Assembly: GCF_041146395.1 (NCBI RefSeq)
Contig: NC_090989.1
Coordinates: 240,488,843-240,552,842 of the forward strand
Length of the DNA stretch: 64,000 nt
Direction of reading: 5' to 3'
Source of the DNA: Eulemur rufifrons
Lineage: Eukaryota; Chordata; Mammalia; Primates; Lemuridae
Part shown: positions 23,501 through 33,230 of the stretch, in pieces
Layout: every line of letters begins with the position of its first letter
Position numbering within the stretch: position 1 is the first letter of the stretch
Made by a program: the position numbers and the translations under genes
Notes under the pieces: model-generated
What the model was told of the DNA's origin: nothing
Databases searched by the model: none
What the model saw: only the letters and a program-made list of their open reading frames with translations

Positions 23501-24443
23501 TGAATTTTCCTCTCAGGACTGCTTTAGCTGCATCCCATAGATTTTGATAAGTTGTATCTCCATTGTCATTTAATTCAAAGAAATTTTTGATTTCCATCTT
23601 GATTTCTTCTTTTATAGAATAATTATTCAGGAGAAGGTTATTTAGCTTCCATGACTTTGAGTAAGAGTGAGGGTTTCTGTTTATGATCATTGTTACTTTT
23701 ATTCCGCTATGATCTGAGAAGATGCATAGTATAATTTCTATTTTTTTGAATTTTTGAAGACATGATTTATGTCCTAGGACATGGTGAATCTTAGAGAATG
23801 TCCCGTGAGCTGATGAGAAGAATGTATATTCTGTGGACTTTGGGTAGAATGTCCTATAGATGTCAGCCATGCCCATTTGTTCTAGCATTCTATTTAGGTC
23901 CATTATGTCTTTGTTTATTTTCTGTTTAGAGGATCTGTCCTGTACTGTCAGTGGGGTGTTAAAGTCTCCAGCTATTACAGTATTGTTATCTATCATTTGG
24001 TTGAGATCTAGTAGGGTTTGCTTTATGAATCTAGGTGCACCTAGGTTGGGTGCATATATATTGAGTATAGTCATGGCTTCTTGATGAATTTTGCCTTTAA
24101 TCAGTATGTAGTAGCCATCTTTGTCTTTTATTATTTTTGTTGGTTTGAAAGCTAAGTTATTGGAAATTAAGATTGCCACACCAGCTTTCTTTTGGTTACC
24201 ATTTGCTTGAAATATCGATTTCCATCCTTTTATTTTCAGTCTAAATGCATCTTTGCAGGTTAGGTGAGTTTCTTGAAGACAGCAGATACTTGGATTGTAT
24301 TTTTTTATCCATTGGGCCAGTCTATGTCTCTTGAGCGGGGAGTTCAAGCCATTCACATTTATTGAGAAAACTGATAAGTGAGACAGTTTTTTGTTCAGCT
24401 TGTTTCGTAGAACTTCATTGTGATGTTTTCTCTCCTGGGCCAT
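20566..24443 (-). pseudogene. L1 ORF2 (endonuclease-reverse transcriptase), two visible lesions
   Basis: ORF2p nicks target DNA and copies L1 RNA at the nick. An open frame of 1,022 codons runs from the ATG at 24443. The N-terminal endonuclease shows L-Q-E-T-H (near residue 55), A-G-D-F-N-T (near 155) and S-D-H-S-G (near 245). The reverse transcriptase shows S-L-D-A-E-K-A-F-D and the catalytic F-A-D-D-M-M-L-Y-L. The frame is lost where a run that is CCCCC in the L1 at 40846 is CCCC here (plus 21402-21406). The next frame continues to a nonsense codon at 21083-21085 (a TAA where the relative has CAA), then stays open to 20566. Summed length is about that of a normal ORF2 (around 1,275 residues). 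Confidence 0.95.
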
Positions 24444-24482
24444 TGTGGTATCTGGAATTTGATCTTTAGCTCTTGAGTAGTT

Positions 24483-25412
24483 TTACATTCGTGGATCTTT
24501 CTTGTGCTGATCCGTGTATAATTCTCTTTTGAGTGCTTCTTGGAGGGCTGGTCTTGTCTTGGTGAATTCCCTCAACCTTTGTTTATCTGAGAATGTCTTG
24601 ATTTCTCCTTCGTATAGAAAACTTAGCTTAGCTGGGTACAAGATTCTAGGCTGGGCATTATTCTGTTTCAGAAGCATGAAAATAGGGCCCCAACCTCTTC
24701 TTGCTTGTAAGGTTTCAGCTGAGAAATCTGGCGTAATTCTGATGGGTTTTCCTTTGTAAGTTACTTGTTTCTTTCTCCTTACAGCTCAGAGAAGTGACTC
24801 TTTAGTGGATATTTTGGTCAGCCTGATGACTACGTGGCGTGGTGTTTTCCTATTTGCTATGAATCTCCCAGGGGTCCTTTGAGCTTCTTGAATCTGTATG
24901 TCTAGAGTATTGGCAAGGCCTGGAAAATTTTCCTCGATTATGTCTTCAAATAGCTTGTCCAACCCTTGCTTGTTATCTTCTTCACCCTCAGGAATGCCAA
25001 TAACTCTCAAGTTAGGTTTCTTCACATAATCCCACATTTCTTGAAGACTCAGATCATTTCTCTTACTTTTGATCTACCCTGCTCTTGAGACTTTCCACAG
25101 TGTTTTGTAGCTCTCTGAGTGAATTCTTCACTTCTAGGAGTTCAGTTTGGTTTTTCTTCAATATTTCAATTTCTTTAGTGAATTTTTCCTCCAAATCCTG
25201 TATTTTTTTGTGTTTTCCTTGTGTTGTTTATCCATTGATTCTTGTATATTATTCAGCTTGTTTATAATCCATAATTGGAATTCTTCCTCTGACATGTTGG
25301 TGTTTTGAGTCTGGTTTGTGTCAAATGGTTGGGAGCTGGTATTTCTCTTTGGGGATGAGCTTTCCATTTGATTCTTTGTGCTCTCCGTGTTTTTTCGCTG
25401 GGCCCTTCCCAT
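24483..25412 (-). pseudogene. L1 ORF1 (RNA-binding chaperone), frameshifted
   Basis: ORF1p is the trimeric nucleic-acid chaperone of the L1 particle. The chosen start at 25412 gives M-G-R-A-Q-R-K-N, typical of ORF1. The first frame stops after 84 codons. A second open piece (25037-24786) carries W-D-Y-V-K-K-P-N-L-R, the start of the RNA-recognition domain, and R-T-P-G-R-F. A third (24677-24483) carries the C-terminal A-K-L-S-F and T-R-P-A-L-Q motifs. At least two frame changes separate these pieces, and the coiled-coil part between 25157 and 25040 is the most damaged. Overall span of about 310 codons is slightly below the usual length. Confidence 0.9.
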
Positions 25413-26140
25413 CTAGATTTATCGTTGGATCTTTACTTATAGGTTTAGTCTGGTTAACAGGACTCTTTGTGCTCTATTCTTAGGCTGTGAAACAGTCTAG
25501 GTATGTTGCTTCTTTTGGCAAGAGGGGGAGACTGTTGTGTATTGTTCAGAGATTTTTCTGTTTCCGTTGGGGGACTGCTTCCGATGGGTCCAATCCTAGA
25601 GGATTGGAGTGATCCAGGACCGCTTTGGTGAGTTAGGACACTGTGTTGTGGTCTTTCAGAAGGCAGGCAGGGTCCACACTAATAGTAGACCGAAATTCTC
25701 TTTGTTTGTTTGTTTGTTTGTTTCCCTTTGGTTCTTCCTCTATAGGGGAGGTTTCTGACTCTATCTGCTGGCAAGATACTAGCTATGGGGAGAGGACGGT
25801 GACTTCCCTTGCTCAGCGCCCCAGTTGCTGTAGCTCCCACGGGCAAAAGTCTGTCTTGGCCCAATGTCCCCAGGGATCAGGTTCCACACTCTCGCTTCTG
25901 GAGAAGTATTCAGTGTTTACACTTGGGCAGGGATCCTATATAAGGTCCATGGACCAGGGGAGAGGGCCGTCCAGGGAGCCTCTTGGTACCCTATTGCTCC
26001 GCAGTGACTTGGCTGTGGGCCCTAGAGTGGCTATTGCGTGCCCGCAGATCTCCAGCCCTGGAGGTGACTGCTCAGGATCCGGTATGTACCAGAGCCAGGG
26101 ACCTGGCCCGTTCCGAAGCTCACCGTGGGTCCCCAGTTAG

Positions 26141-26303
26141 AAGGCGAAAAGAGAGGAGAAAGAGAAGAGAAAAGAAAAAGAAAAAAGAAAAAAGAAAAGG
26201 AAAGAAAGAAAAGAAAGAGGAGAAAACGAAAGAGAAAAGAAAAAAAAAGAAGAAAAAGAAAGAAAAAGAAAAAAAAAAAGAAAAAAAAAAAAGAAAAGAA
26301 ACG
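26141..26303. repeat. 163-bp polypurine (GA/A) tract in the L1 5' UTR
   Basis: The plus strand is entirely A and G except for an occasional C or T near the edges and at 26228. Spurious lysine-rich and phenylalanine-rich frames cross it on the two strands. Confidence 0.95.
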
Positions 26304-26457
26304 CAAAAAGCCAAACCAAAAAACACCAAAAACACCAACAAAAATGAACAAAAACAAACTACATAGCACCTCACCACACCGCAAGGCAGAAAGATACACA
26401 AATCTGAAGTATATAATTCAGCGACTCAATGTTTTTTTGTTTGTTTGTTTGTTTTAC

Positions 26458-26660
26458 GCCTTAGCACAGCTCCGCCCCTTCACTTCCGCTCGGCTGGGTC
26501 CGGAGCGGCCATTAGATGTTTTTGTTTTTATGCCTTAGCACAGCTCCGCCCCTTCACTTCCGCTTGGCTGGGTCCAGAGCGGCCATTAAATGTTTTTGTT
26601 TTTACGCCTTAGCACAGCTCCGCCCCTTCACGCCCGCCCGGCTGGGTCCCGGGCGGTTTC
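26458..26660 (-). repeat. 74-bp tandem units in the L1 5' UTR (2.8 copies)
   Basis: 'gccttagcacagctccgccc' begins at 26458, 26532 and 26606, so the period is exactly 74. Copies one and two differ at few positions; copy three diverges after 'ccccttcac'. A fourth, isolated copy ('gccttagcgcagctctgccc') lies at 26991. Each carries a GC-box-like site on the L1 sense strand. Confidence 0.95.
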
Positions 26661-26862
26661 GCAGTGGATTTCAAGATGGCGTCTGCGCGCCCGCACAGCT
26701 CCGAGGGTGGTGGGGATCCAACCTCCGCGCTCAAAAAGGCACGGCAGCCAGAGGCCCAGAGGGCAAAGGTGCCCGCCGAGGCTGTCCGCCGCCGGAAAAA
26801 AAAAAAAAGAAAAAGAAAAGAAAAGGAAAGAAAAAAAAAAACAAAAACAAAAACCCAAAAAA

Positions 26863-26906
26863 ACCCAAACACAAACACAAACACAAACACAAACACAAAC
26901 AAACAA
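26863..26906. repeat. (CAAACA)n hexanucleotide repeat
   Basis: About six CAAACA units follow an A-rich stretch (26795-26862) at the edge of a GC-rich monomer. Confidence 0.9.
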
Positions 26907-27079
26907 AACCCAGAAGAAATTTACCAAGAATAAAATATACCGTTCGGCGAGCCTATTCTTCTTGTTCGTTTTTTTTTTTCTTTTTTTTTGCCTTAGCGCA
27001 GCTCTGCCCCTTCACCCCGAGCGCAGCCCCGGCATATCCCGCACTCCTAGCGTTGGTTCAGAGACCAGCGGAGGGCACC

Positions 27080-27463
27080 GGGCAGAGAGAGCCGCTCGGC
27101 ACTTTATGGCTCCCGAGCGGTTTCGCCCTCGCTTTCAAGATGGCGCCTGCAGAGCTCCGGGGCTGGAGGGGACCGGCTCCCCGGCAGGCAGAGACCGCCA
27201 CTGCCCGGGGGCTGGCGAGCAAGGACACGCACCGGGGGTGACCGGCTGGAGAACCGCCGAAAAAGGCAGCACGGGCAGAAAGAGCCGCTGGGCACTTTTT
27301 GGATCCCGAGCCATTTCGCCCTCGCTTTCAAGATGGCGCCTGCCAAGCTCCGGGGCTGGAGGGGACCGGCTCCCCGGCAGGCAGAGACCGCCACTGCGGG
27401 GGCTGGCGAGCAAGGACTCGCACCGGGGGTGACCGGCTGGAGAACTGCCGAAAAAGGCAGCAC
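27080..27463 (-). repeat. 193-bp tandem monomers in the L1 5' UTR (two copies)
   Basis: Copy one 27080-27272 and copy two 27273-27463 are head to tail; the second has a 2-bp deletion in 'ccactgcgggggctgg' and few substitutions. Each contains 'caagatggcgcctgc' on the plus strand (27136 and 27329). A more diverged relative with the same landmarks occupies about 26645-26810 and perhaps another about 25990-26150. Confidence 0.95.
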
Positions 27464-27924
27464 AGGGTACGACGCTATTTGCTGTCCGGGAGTCTTTTGT
27501 GTTTTTCCGCCCTGGGGCAGATCCGTCCCTCCTCGCCAAGCGCTGTCTCAGCTGAGATCCCCCAGGTTCTAAGGTAATTTAGCAAAAAAGCGTGTCTCCA
27601 ATGCGCCACGTATCCCTCAGTGATTCTGCGCTGGCCTGGGTCAGGGCTCTATTCAATTGGGAGCGGAGGGCTAGCCGCTTTCCCGAGAGGCTGCACCCGC
27701 CCCGGCTGGGGACGGGTGTATCCGACCCGCGCTCCGCTGGCTAGTGTCTGTCCCACGTTCCCAATTTTCGTTCACCTCAGACCTCACTCGCTCTGTTTGT
27801 CCCACGCTGATTCTACGTGGATTCACACCGCTATTCCTGTGTGGGAGCGGTCTTCTAGCGTTGTGGCAGGTCCGGATCGATGCCTTCCTTCCCGGGAGCG
27901 CAGATTCAGGCCGTCACCACCACT

Positions 27925-27943
27925 CCGCCATCTTTGATTCCTC
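27925..27943 (-). promoter_or_regulatory. YY1-type motif at the L1 5' terminus
   Basis: In the L1 sense direction the element starts '(g)gaggaatcaaagatggcgg'. An aagatggc YY1 site near position +10 is the feature that directs accurate 5' initiation in human L1, so its position supports a complete 5' end here. Confidence 0.75.
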
Positions 27944-27960
27944 CCTTGTATTTCTCTTTT
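27944..27960. repeat. Target-site duplication of the full-length L1, right copy
   Basis: ccttgtatttctctttt, identical to 19702-19718. On the L1 strand the junction reads 'catg/aaaagag', an acceptable variant of the TT/AAAA endonuclease target. Confidence 0.95.
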
Positions 27961-28792
27961 CATGAAAGTTTTTAACATGAATGCTGATGGAGTTTTGTCA
28001 TGTGCTTTTTTTGCACAATTTATAATAATTTGATTTTTTCCCTTTATTCTATTAATATGATGTACTAGATTAATTGATTTTGGTCATTAAACCAATTTTG
28101 TATTCCTAGGATAAATCCTACTTGGTGATGGTGTTTAATTATTTTAATACATTGCTGAATTTGATTTATTGGTGAATTGTTCATGAGTTATATTCGTCTG
28201 TGGTTTTCTGTTCTTGTGGTGTCTTTGACTTTAGCATTAGGGTAATAATGGCCTCATAGAATGAGCTGGGGAATGTTTATTCCTCTATATTCTGAAAGAG
28301 CTTTTAAAGGATTTATACTATTTCTTCTTTAAATATTTGACTGAATTCATCAGTGAAGCAATCTGAGCCTGGGATTTACTTTGTGGGAAGATTTTTAATT
28401 ATGAATTCAATTTACTTACTTGCTAGATGTTTATTCAGAATTTCTATTTTCTTTTTAAATTAGTTTTGGTAATTTGTGTCTTTCTGAGAATTTGTCCATC
28501 TTACCTAAGTTGTCTAATTTGTTGGCATATAATTGTCATAAAATTCTTTTTATCTCTCTAAGGTCACTAGTTCTATCTCCTCTTTATTCCTGACTTCGGC
28601 AATTTGTGTCCTCTTTCATCTTGTTCATTTTACCTCAGTGTTTGTCAATGTTATTGATCATAAAAACAATGAAAAAACTTTTGGTTTTGTTTTAAAATTG
28701 TGTTTCTATTTTTTTATTCATTTATTTTTTATTCTATTATTTATCATTTACTTCCTCTGCTTGTTTTCAATTTAGTGTGCTCTTTATTTTTT
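27961..28792 (-). mobile_element. Old L1, ORF2 central part (antisense), continuation
   Basis: Directly continues the sequence left at 19718. 'tagattaattgattttggtc', 'ggataaatcctacttggtg' and 'atagaatgagctggggaat' are reverse-complement ORF2 text from the reverse transcriptase region. Confidence 0.85.
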
Positions 28793-29083
28793 AATTTTTT
28801 ACTTTTTGAGACAGGGCTTCACTCTGTCACTCAGGCCATAGTGCATGATCATAGCTTACTGCAACCTCACACTCCTGGGTTCAAGTGATCCTCCTGCCTC
28901 AGCCTCCCAAGTAGTTAGGACTATAGGTGTGCACCTCCACCTCTGGCTAGTTTTTAAAATTTTTTATGAGACAGAGTCTGGCTATGTTGTCTAGGCTGGT
29001 CTTGAACTCCTGGCCTCAAATGATCCTCCTGCCTTGGTCTCCCAAAATGCTAGGATTACAGGTGTGAGCCATTGCACCTGGCC
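28793..29083 (-). mobile_element. Alu SINE, antisense, older copy
   Basis: A complete dimeric Alu in reverse: 'gagacagggcttcactctg', 'atcatagcttactgcaacc', linker 'tttttaaaattttttatgag', and 'aatgctaggattacaggtg' to 'attgcacctggcc'. No clear target duplication. It sits inside the old L1. Confidence 0.9.
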
Positions 29084-30075
29084 CACTAGTTAATCCTTAT
29101 CCATCATGTTATGCATTATGCATCCCATAAATTTTGAAAAAAAATTATTTTCATTAAGTTTAACAAATTAAAAATAATTTTTCTCTTGTGATTTCTTCTT
29201 TAGTCCATGAGTTAGTTTATTGTCTGTTTTCCAAATATTCCACTATAGATACAATTTAATTTCATTGAGGTTTCTGAACATAACTCATGTGATTGCAGTC
29301 TTTTTAAATGTAGTGAGATTTCTTTTGTGGCCCAGCGTATGGTTTATCCTGGAAAATCTTCTATGTGTGCTTGAAAAGAACTTTCTACAATCATGGGATA
29401 GAATGTTCTATAAATGTCAGGTCAATCTGATTAATTGTATTGCACAAGTCTTATATATCCTTGCTAATTTTTTGTCTAGCTGTTTTATCAATTATTGACA
29501 GGGGGGTATTCTCTATTATTTTTGTCTATTTCTCTTTTCAATTCTGTTATTTTTTTTTTAGTTAATATATATTGGGCCTTTGTTGTGAGTTGCTACTTCT
29601 TCCCACTCATACTCACCCTTGTTTCATTGTAAAATTCCCCCTTTTGTCTCTAATCATAGTCCTTGTCTTGAAGTCTATGTTTTCTGATATTAGTATAGCC
29701 ACTCTAGCTCTCTTTTGGTTACTATTTACATGGCATATCATTTTCTATTATTTTACTTTTAACCTCTTTGCTTTTTTGAAAGAAAGATATGTTACTTGTA
29801 GATAGCAAATAGTTGAGTCTCTTTAATAAATCTACTCTGATACTCTCTGCTTTTTGAGTAGGTGTTTAGTTCATACACATTTAATACAATTATTTATATG
29901 GGATTTACATCTGCTATTTTGTAATCCTTCTTGTTTCATATCTTCTGGCCTCCATTATTTCTGACAATAAATCATCTGTTGCTCATATTGTTGTTCTCCT
30001 ATACTTCATGATTCATTTTTTTCTTGCTTCTTTCAAGACTGTTTTTGTCTTTCAGTAGTTTGACTATGACTACAA
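29084..30075 (-). mobile_element. Old L1, ORF2 N-terminal and ORF1-side part (antisense)
   Basis: 'agtccatgagttagtttatt' through 'tgatattagtatagccactc' and 'gctctcttttggttactatt' is antisense endonuclease-domain text; about 29940-30070 ('tctggcctccattatttctg') belongs to the region upstream of ORF2. Confidence 0.8.
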
Positions 30076-30109
30076 TAGTTTTTTGGCTCTCTGTTCTCCC
30101 TTTAGTGAC

Positions 30110-31560
30110 TATTTGGGGATGGCTATAAACGGATTCATATAAATGGAATCATAGCCTTTGCAACTATTAAAAGCTTCCTTCACTTGGCATAATGTTTTCA
30201 AGGCTCATCCATGCTGTATGTAGCATGTGTCAGTACTTCATTCTTTCTGTGGCTGAATAATATACCATCGTATAGATATACCACACTTTTTTTACACATT
30301 CATCAGTTAATGGATATTTGAGTTATTTCAACTTTTTAGCTATTATGAATAATGCTGTTATGAACATTTGTGTACAAGTTTTGCATGGATATATATTTTC
30401 ATTTCTCTTGGGTATATACTTAGGAGTGAAATTGCTGAGTCACATGGTAATTCTATGTTTAGTCTTTTGGAGAAATGTCAAACTGTTTTGCACAGTGGCT
30501 GCACCATTTTACTATACAACCAGTAGTGTTTGAGGACTCAAATTTCTAAAGATTCTCACCAATACTTGCCATTTTCCATTTTGTGATTATAGCCATCCTA
30601 TTAGATGTGAAGTGGTGTCTCATTATGGTTTTGATTTGCATTTACATCATGGATAATGATGCTGAGCAAATTTTCCTGCACTTATTGAACTTTGTGTATC
30701 TTCTTTGAAGAAATATCTATTCACATCCTTTGCCCACTTTTTAAATGGGTTATTTGTCTTTTAATTGTTGAGTTGTAAGAGTTCTTTATATATTTTGGAT
30801 ACAAGTCCCTTATCAGATATAAGATTTCCAAATATTTTCCCTCATTATCTGGGTTGTCTTTCACTTTCTTGATAATGTCTTTTGATGCACAAAAGTTTTA
30901 ATTTTGTATTGTTGCTCCTTATGCTTCTGCTGTCATATCTAAGAAACTATTGCCTAATCCAAGGTCAGAAAGGTTTACACTGTGTTTTTTCAGAGTTGTA
31001 TAGTTTTAGCTTCTGAAGGATACCTTGGCTGAATGTGGGATTCTTGGTTGGCAGTTTTTTCTTTCTACTCTTTGAGAATATCATTCCACTGCCTTCTTAC
31101 CTCCATTATTTCTGACAATAAATTATCTGTTATTCATGTATGGATCACATGATCATTTATTACTTTTCCTACTGCTTTCAAGATTTTTTTCTTTGTCTTT
31201 TTGTACTTTGATTATGAGTTGTTTAGGTGTGAATTCCTTTGTGCTGATCCTTCTTTGGGTTTGCCTAGCTTTTTACATCTATAGGCTAATGTTTTTCATA
31301 AAATGTAAACATTTTCATAAATATGGGAATGTTTTAAATATTATTTCTTCAATTTTTAAAAGTCTACCCCTTTGTTATCTTTCCTTCTGGGACTGTCATT
31401 ACGTGTATATCTGTAAGATTGATGTTCCACTGGTTTTTCTTTCTACTGTTCAAATTGGATAAATTCTATTGGTCTATTTTCAAATTCACTGAATTTTTCC
31501 ACTGCCATCTCAAATCTTCTCTTGAGCCTTTATGATGAGTTTGCCATTCAGTTAATGTGC
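30110..31560 (-). mobile_element. Second old L1 fragment (antisense) with 3' end joined to 5'-side sequence
   Basis: 30110-31015 is antisense L1 3' sequence ('ggcataatgttttcaaggc', 'tatcccatcgtatag'-like text, 'tttgcccactttttaaatggg'). From about 31020 the text jumps to the ORF1-side region ('cttacctccattatttctga', 'ttttctttgtctttttgtac'), with most of ORF2 missing. The 31100-31240 part parallels 29948-30080. It is either an internally deleted L1 or two adjacent fragments. Confidence 0.7.
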
Positions 31561-33089
31561 TCTTCAACTCCAGAATATGCATTGTATTCATACATATACA
31601 TATATGTATATGTGTATGTAGATACCATATGTATTGCATGAAACAGTATGCAAGATTAGTTATTAATTGAAAAAAGTTAGTTTAAAACTACATATAGAAG
31701 ATGTTTTACTTTGTGTAAATACAGAGGGTCAATCTATTAATCCATACTTATTTTGCACAGAATGTTTCTGGAATAATAGTGGTGTTTCTGGAGAGGACAG
31801 GAGAGTTACATTTTAATGTAAACTCTTTCTTACTGGTTTTTTTTGAAAGATGCAAGAAAAAATTATAAAAAAACTACTTAAAAAGTAAATAAAGAACATC
31901 TTTAACAAAACTTGCAATTTGCAAGAATTTTTGTGTGTGTGTGCGTGTGTGTGTGGTCCTCTTCAGTTAGCTTCTTGTACATAGTCCTGTGCTTACTATA
32001 TATCAGGATTCACTTGGTGTACAGACCAATTAATTTTAGTGACTAGATGGGGCCCCAAACCGGCATTTGACCGGTGCCCTTGGAGTCAGGTCCAGTTGTG
32101 GAACCTGGATGGTATGGTCACAAAGGATAGCAGAGAGGTCCAATATACAGTAACAGGAAGACAGATAATAACCATGGGGAATATAAGAACAAAAATTGTT
32201 TGAAGATTCAGGCAGATACTCAGCTTTGGAGTCTTGGAGACTCCTGAGATCTCACTTCACAGACTGCTATCCAGAGAGGGGACTTGAGGTCATGGGAGGA
32301 GATGGAGTTCTCAGTGCTACGGTGATTATGTCTAATTCCTCTCTTCAAATCATTTAGAAGGCTAGAGGAAGAGTTCTCAATTTCACTGGGCAGATGCCAG
32401 AACACTATTACACATTTCCAGTGGATAAAGCTGTTCTATTAGAAGATCATTTGCATGCATGTGGTGCCTTCTTTTCTATTTCTTGTTTTCTGCCTCAGGT
32501 CATTTTCAGCTCTTTTCTCATTTTCTATTCTTCACCTTGTCTCCTAGGGCTGTGAGAGGAGCTTGCTGATGGGTTGTTTGTGATAACTCCATGCTAAGGC
32601 CTTAATCCTGAACTGCATACTCCAGTCCAGCTTTAACAGATTTAGACATTTGGGCATCATAGCCTAGCACAAGTAGTACAACAATAATGTGTTCCTTCTA
32701 TTGATTAATCCTTGTTGTATATGGCAGCTCCATTCAGAACCTCAAGTGGAAGAGGTGATTGACGAGGCAGGATTTTGGCAGTCCTGGGTTCTCTTGTAAA
32801 TATATTCCCTTATACAATTTCATATCAAGTCTTAATAGGAACAAGAGAAGGATCAAGCTTCCAGAGCTTGGGTAATAAAGTCAGCTTCTTAGTGCTGGGG
32901 GTTATCTCCTCAAATCCCTCTTGCCTAGATTCAGGATTGTTCAAGAGACCTGAACTGGTCAAAGATGGTAGTTGATGGTTAGGTGGGAAGAGAAGGATCT
33001 CAGAGGTTTAGAATGAATCATGGCATCATAGTAGCAAGCAGAATCATTAAAAACCAAGTTGTTTGTCCCTCTGTGTTTGATCTCAGAAA
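31561..33089. other. Unassigned non-coding sequence with short simple repeats
   Basis: An alternating 'acatatacatatatgtata' tract lies at 31593-31620 and a (TG)n tract at 31931-31957. Otherwise no repeat or exon is recognised. Confidence 0.4.
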
Positions 33090-33230
33090 GTTTCAAGAGG
33101 CAATATGGCCTTAGTGGGAACAGCTTGGACAATGAAATCAGAGAGCTATAGGTTTAAATTTCTGTCATGCATTAAATAGATGAATTTAATCAAAGTGCTA
33201 CACCTTTCTAAGAATGTTTTCTCATTTACG
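33090..33230 (+). repeat. MIR SINE, diverged
   Basis: 'gaaatcagagagctataggtttaaattt' (in part) followed by 'caaagtgctacacctttct' and 'ttttctcatttacg' keeps the MIR order. Confidence 0.5.

Larger units (their letters stand above)
19719..27943 (-). mobile_element. Structurally full-length young L1 retrotransposon with 3'-transduced sequence
   Basis: The insertion is 8,225 bp, bounded by a perfect 17-bp target duplication. In the L1 sense direction it runs: 5' end at 27943 ('ggaggaatcaaagatggcgg'), long CpG-rich 5' UTR, ORF1 (25412-24483), a 39-bp gap, ORF2 (24443-20566), G-rich 3' UTR to about 20399, then non-L1 flank carried along, and a final poly(A) (poly-T at 19719-19730 on plus). It landed in an older L1 of the same orientation. 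It is closely related to the L1 at 40846-44630. Both ORFs are broken, so it is not autonomous now, but the few lesions in ORF2 and the perfect duplication suggest a fairly recent insertion. Confidence 0.95.
25413..27943 (-). promoter_or_regulatory. L1 5' UTR with internal promoter, unusually long and monomeric
   Basis: 2.53 kb separate the L1 5' end from ORF1, well over twice the roughly 0.9 kb of human L1. It is CpG-rich from 26450 to 27940, carries a YY1-type motif at the very 5' end and GC-box-like 'gggcggagc' on the sense strand in each 74-bp unit. It contains tandem repeats of 193 bp (27080-27463) and 74 bp (26458-26660), a purine tract (26141-26303) and a CAAACA repeat. An L1 internal promoter role is established for the family; activity of this copy is inferred. 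Confidence 0.85.

Noticed and set aside
21424..24084. Hydrophobic plus-strand frames of 70-110 codons, resembling membrane proteins
   Set aside because: They are the antisense shadow of L1 ORF2; the same ones recur opposite the L1 at 40846-44313.
26125..26933. Long open frames with lysine- or phenylalanine-rich translations on both strands
   Set aside because: They lie across polypurine and A-rich tracts of the L1 5' UTR and have no start context, domain or conservation.
26590..27577. Arginine/proline-rich frames of up to 280 codons on plus in the GC-rich region
   Set aside because: They are antisense to the L1 5' UTR and follow its tandem repeats; GC-rich DNA has few stops by chance.
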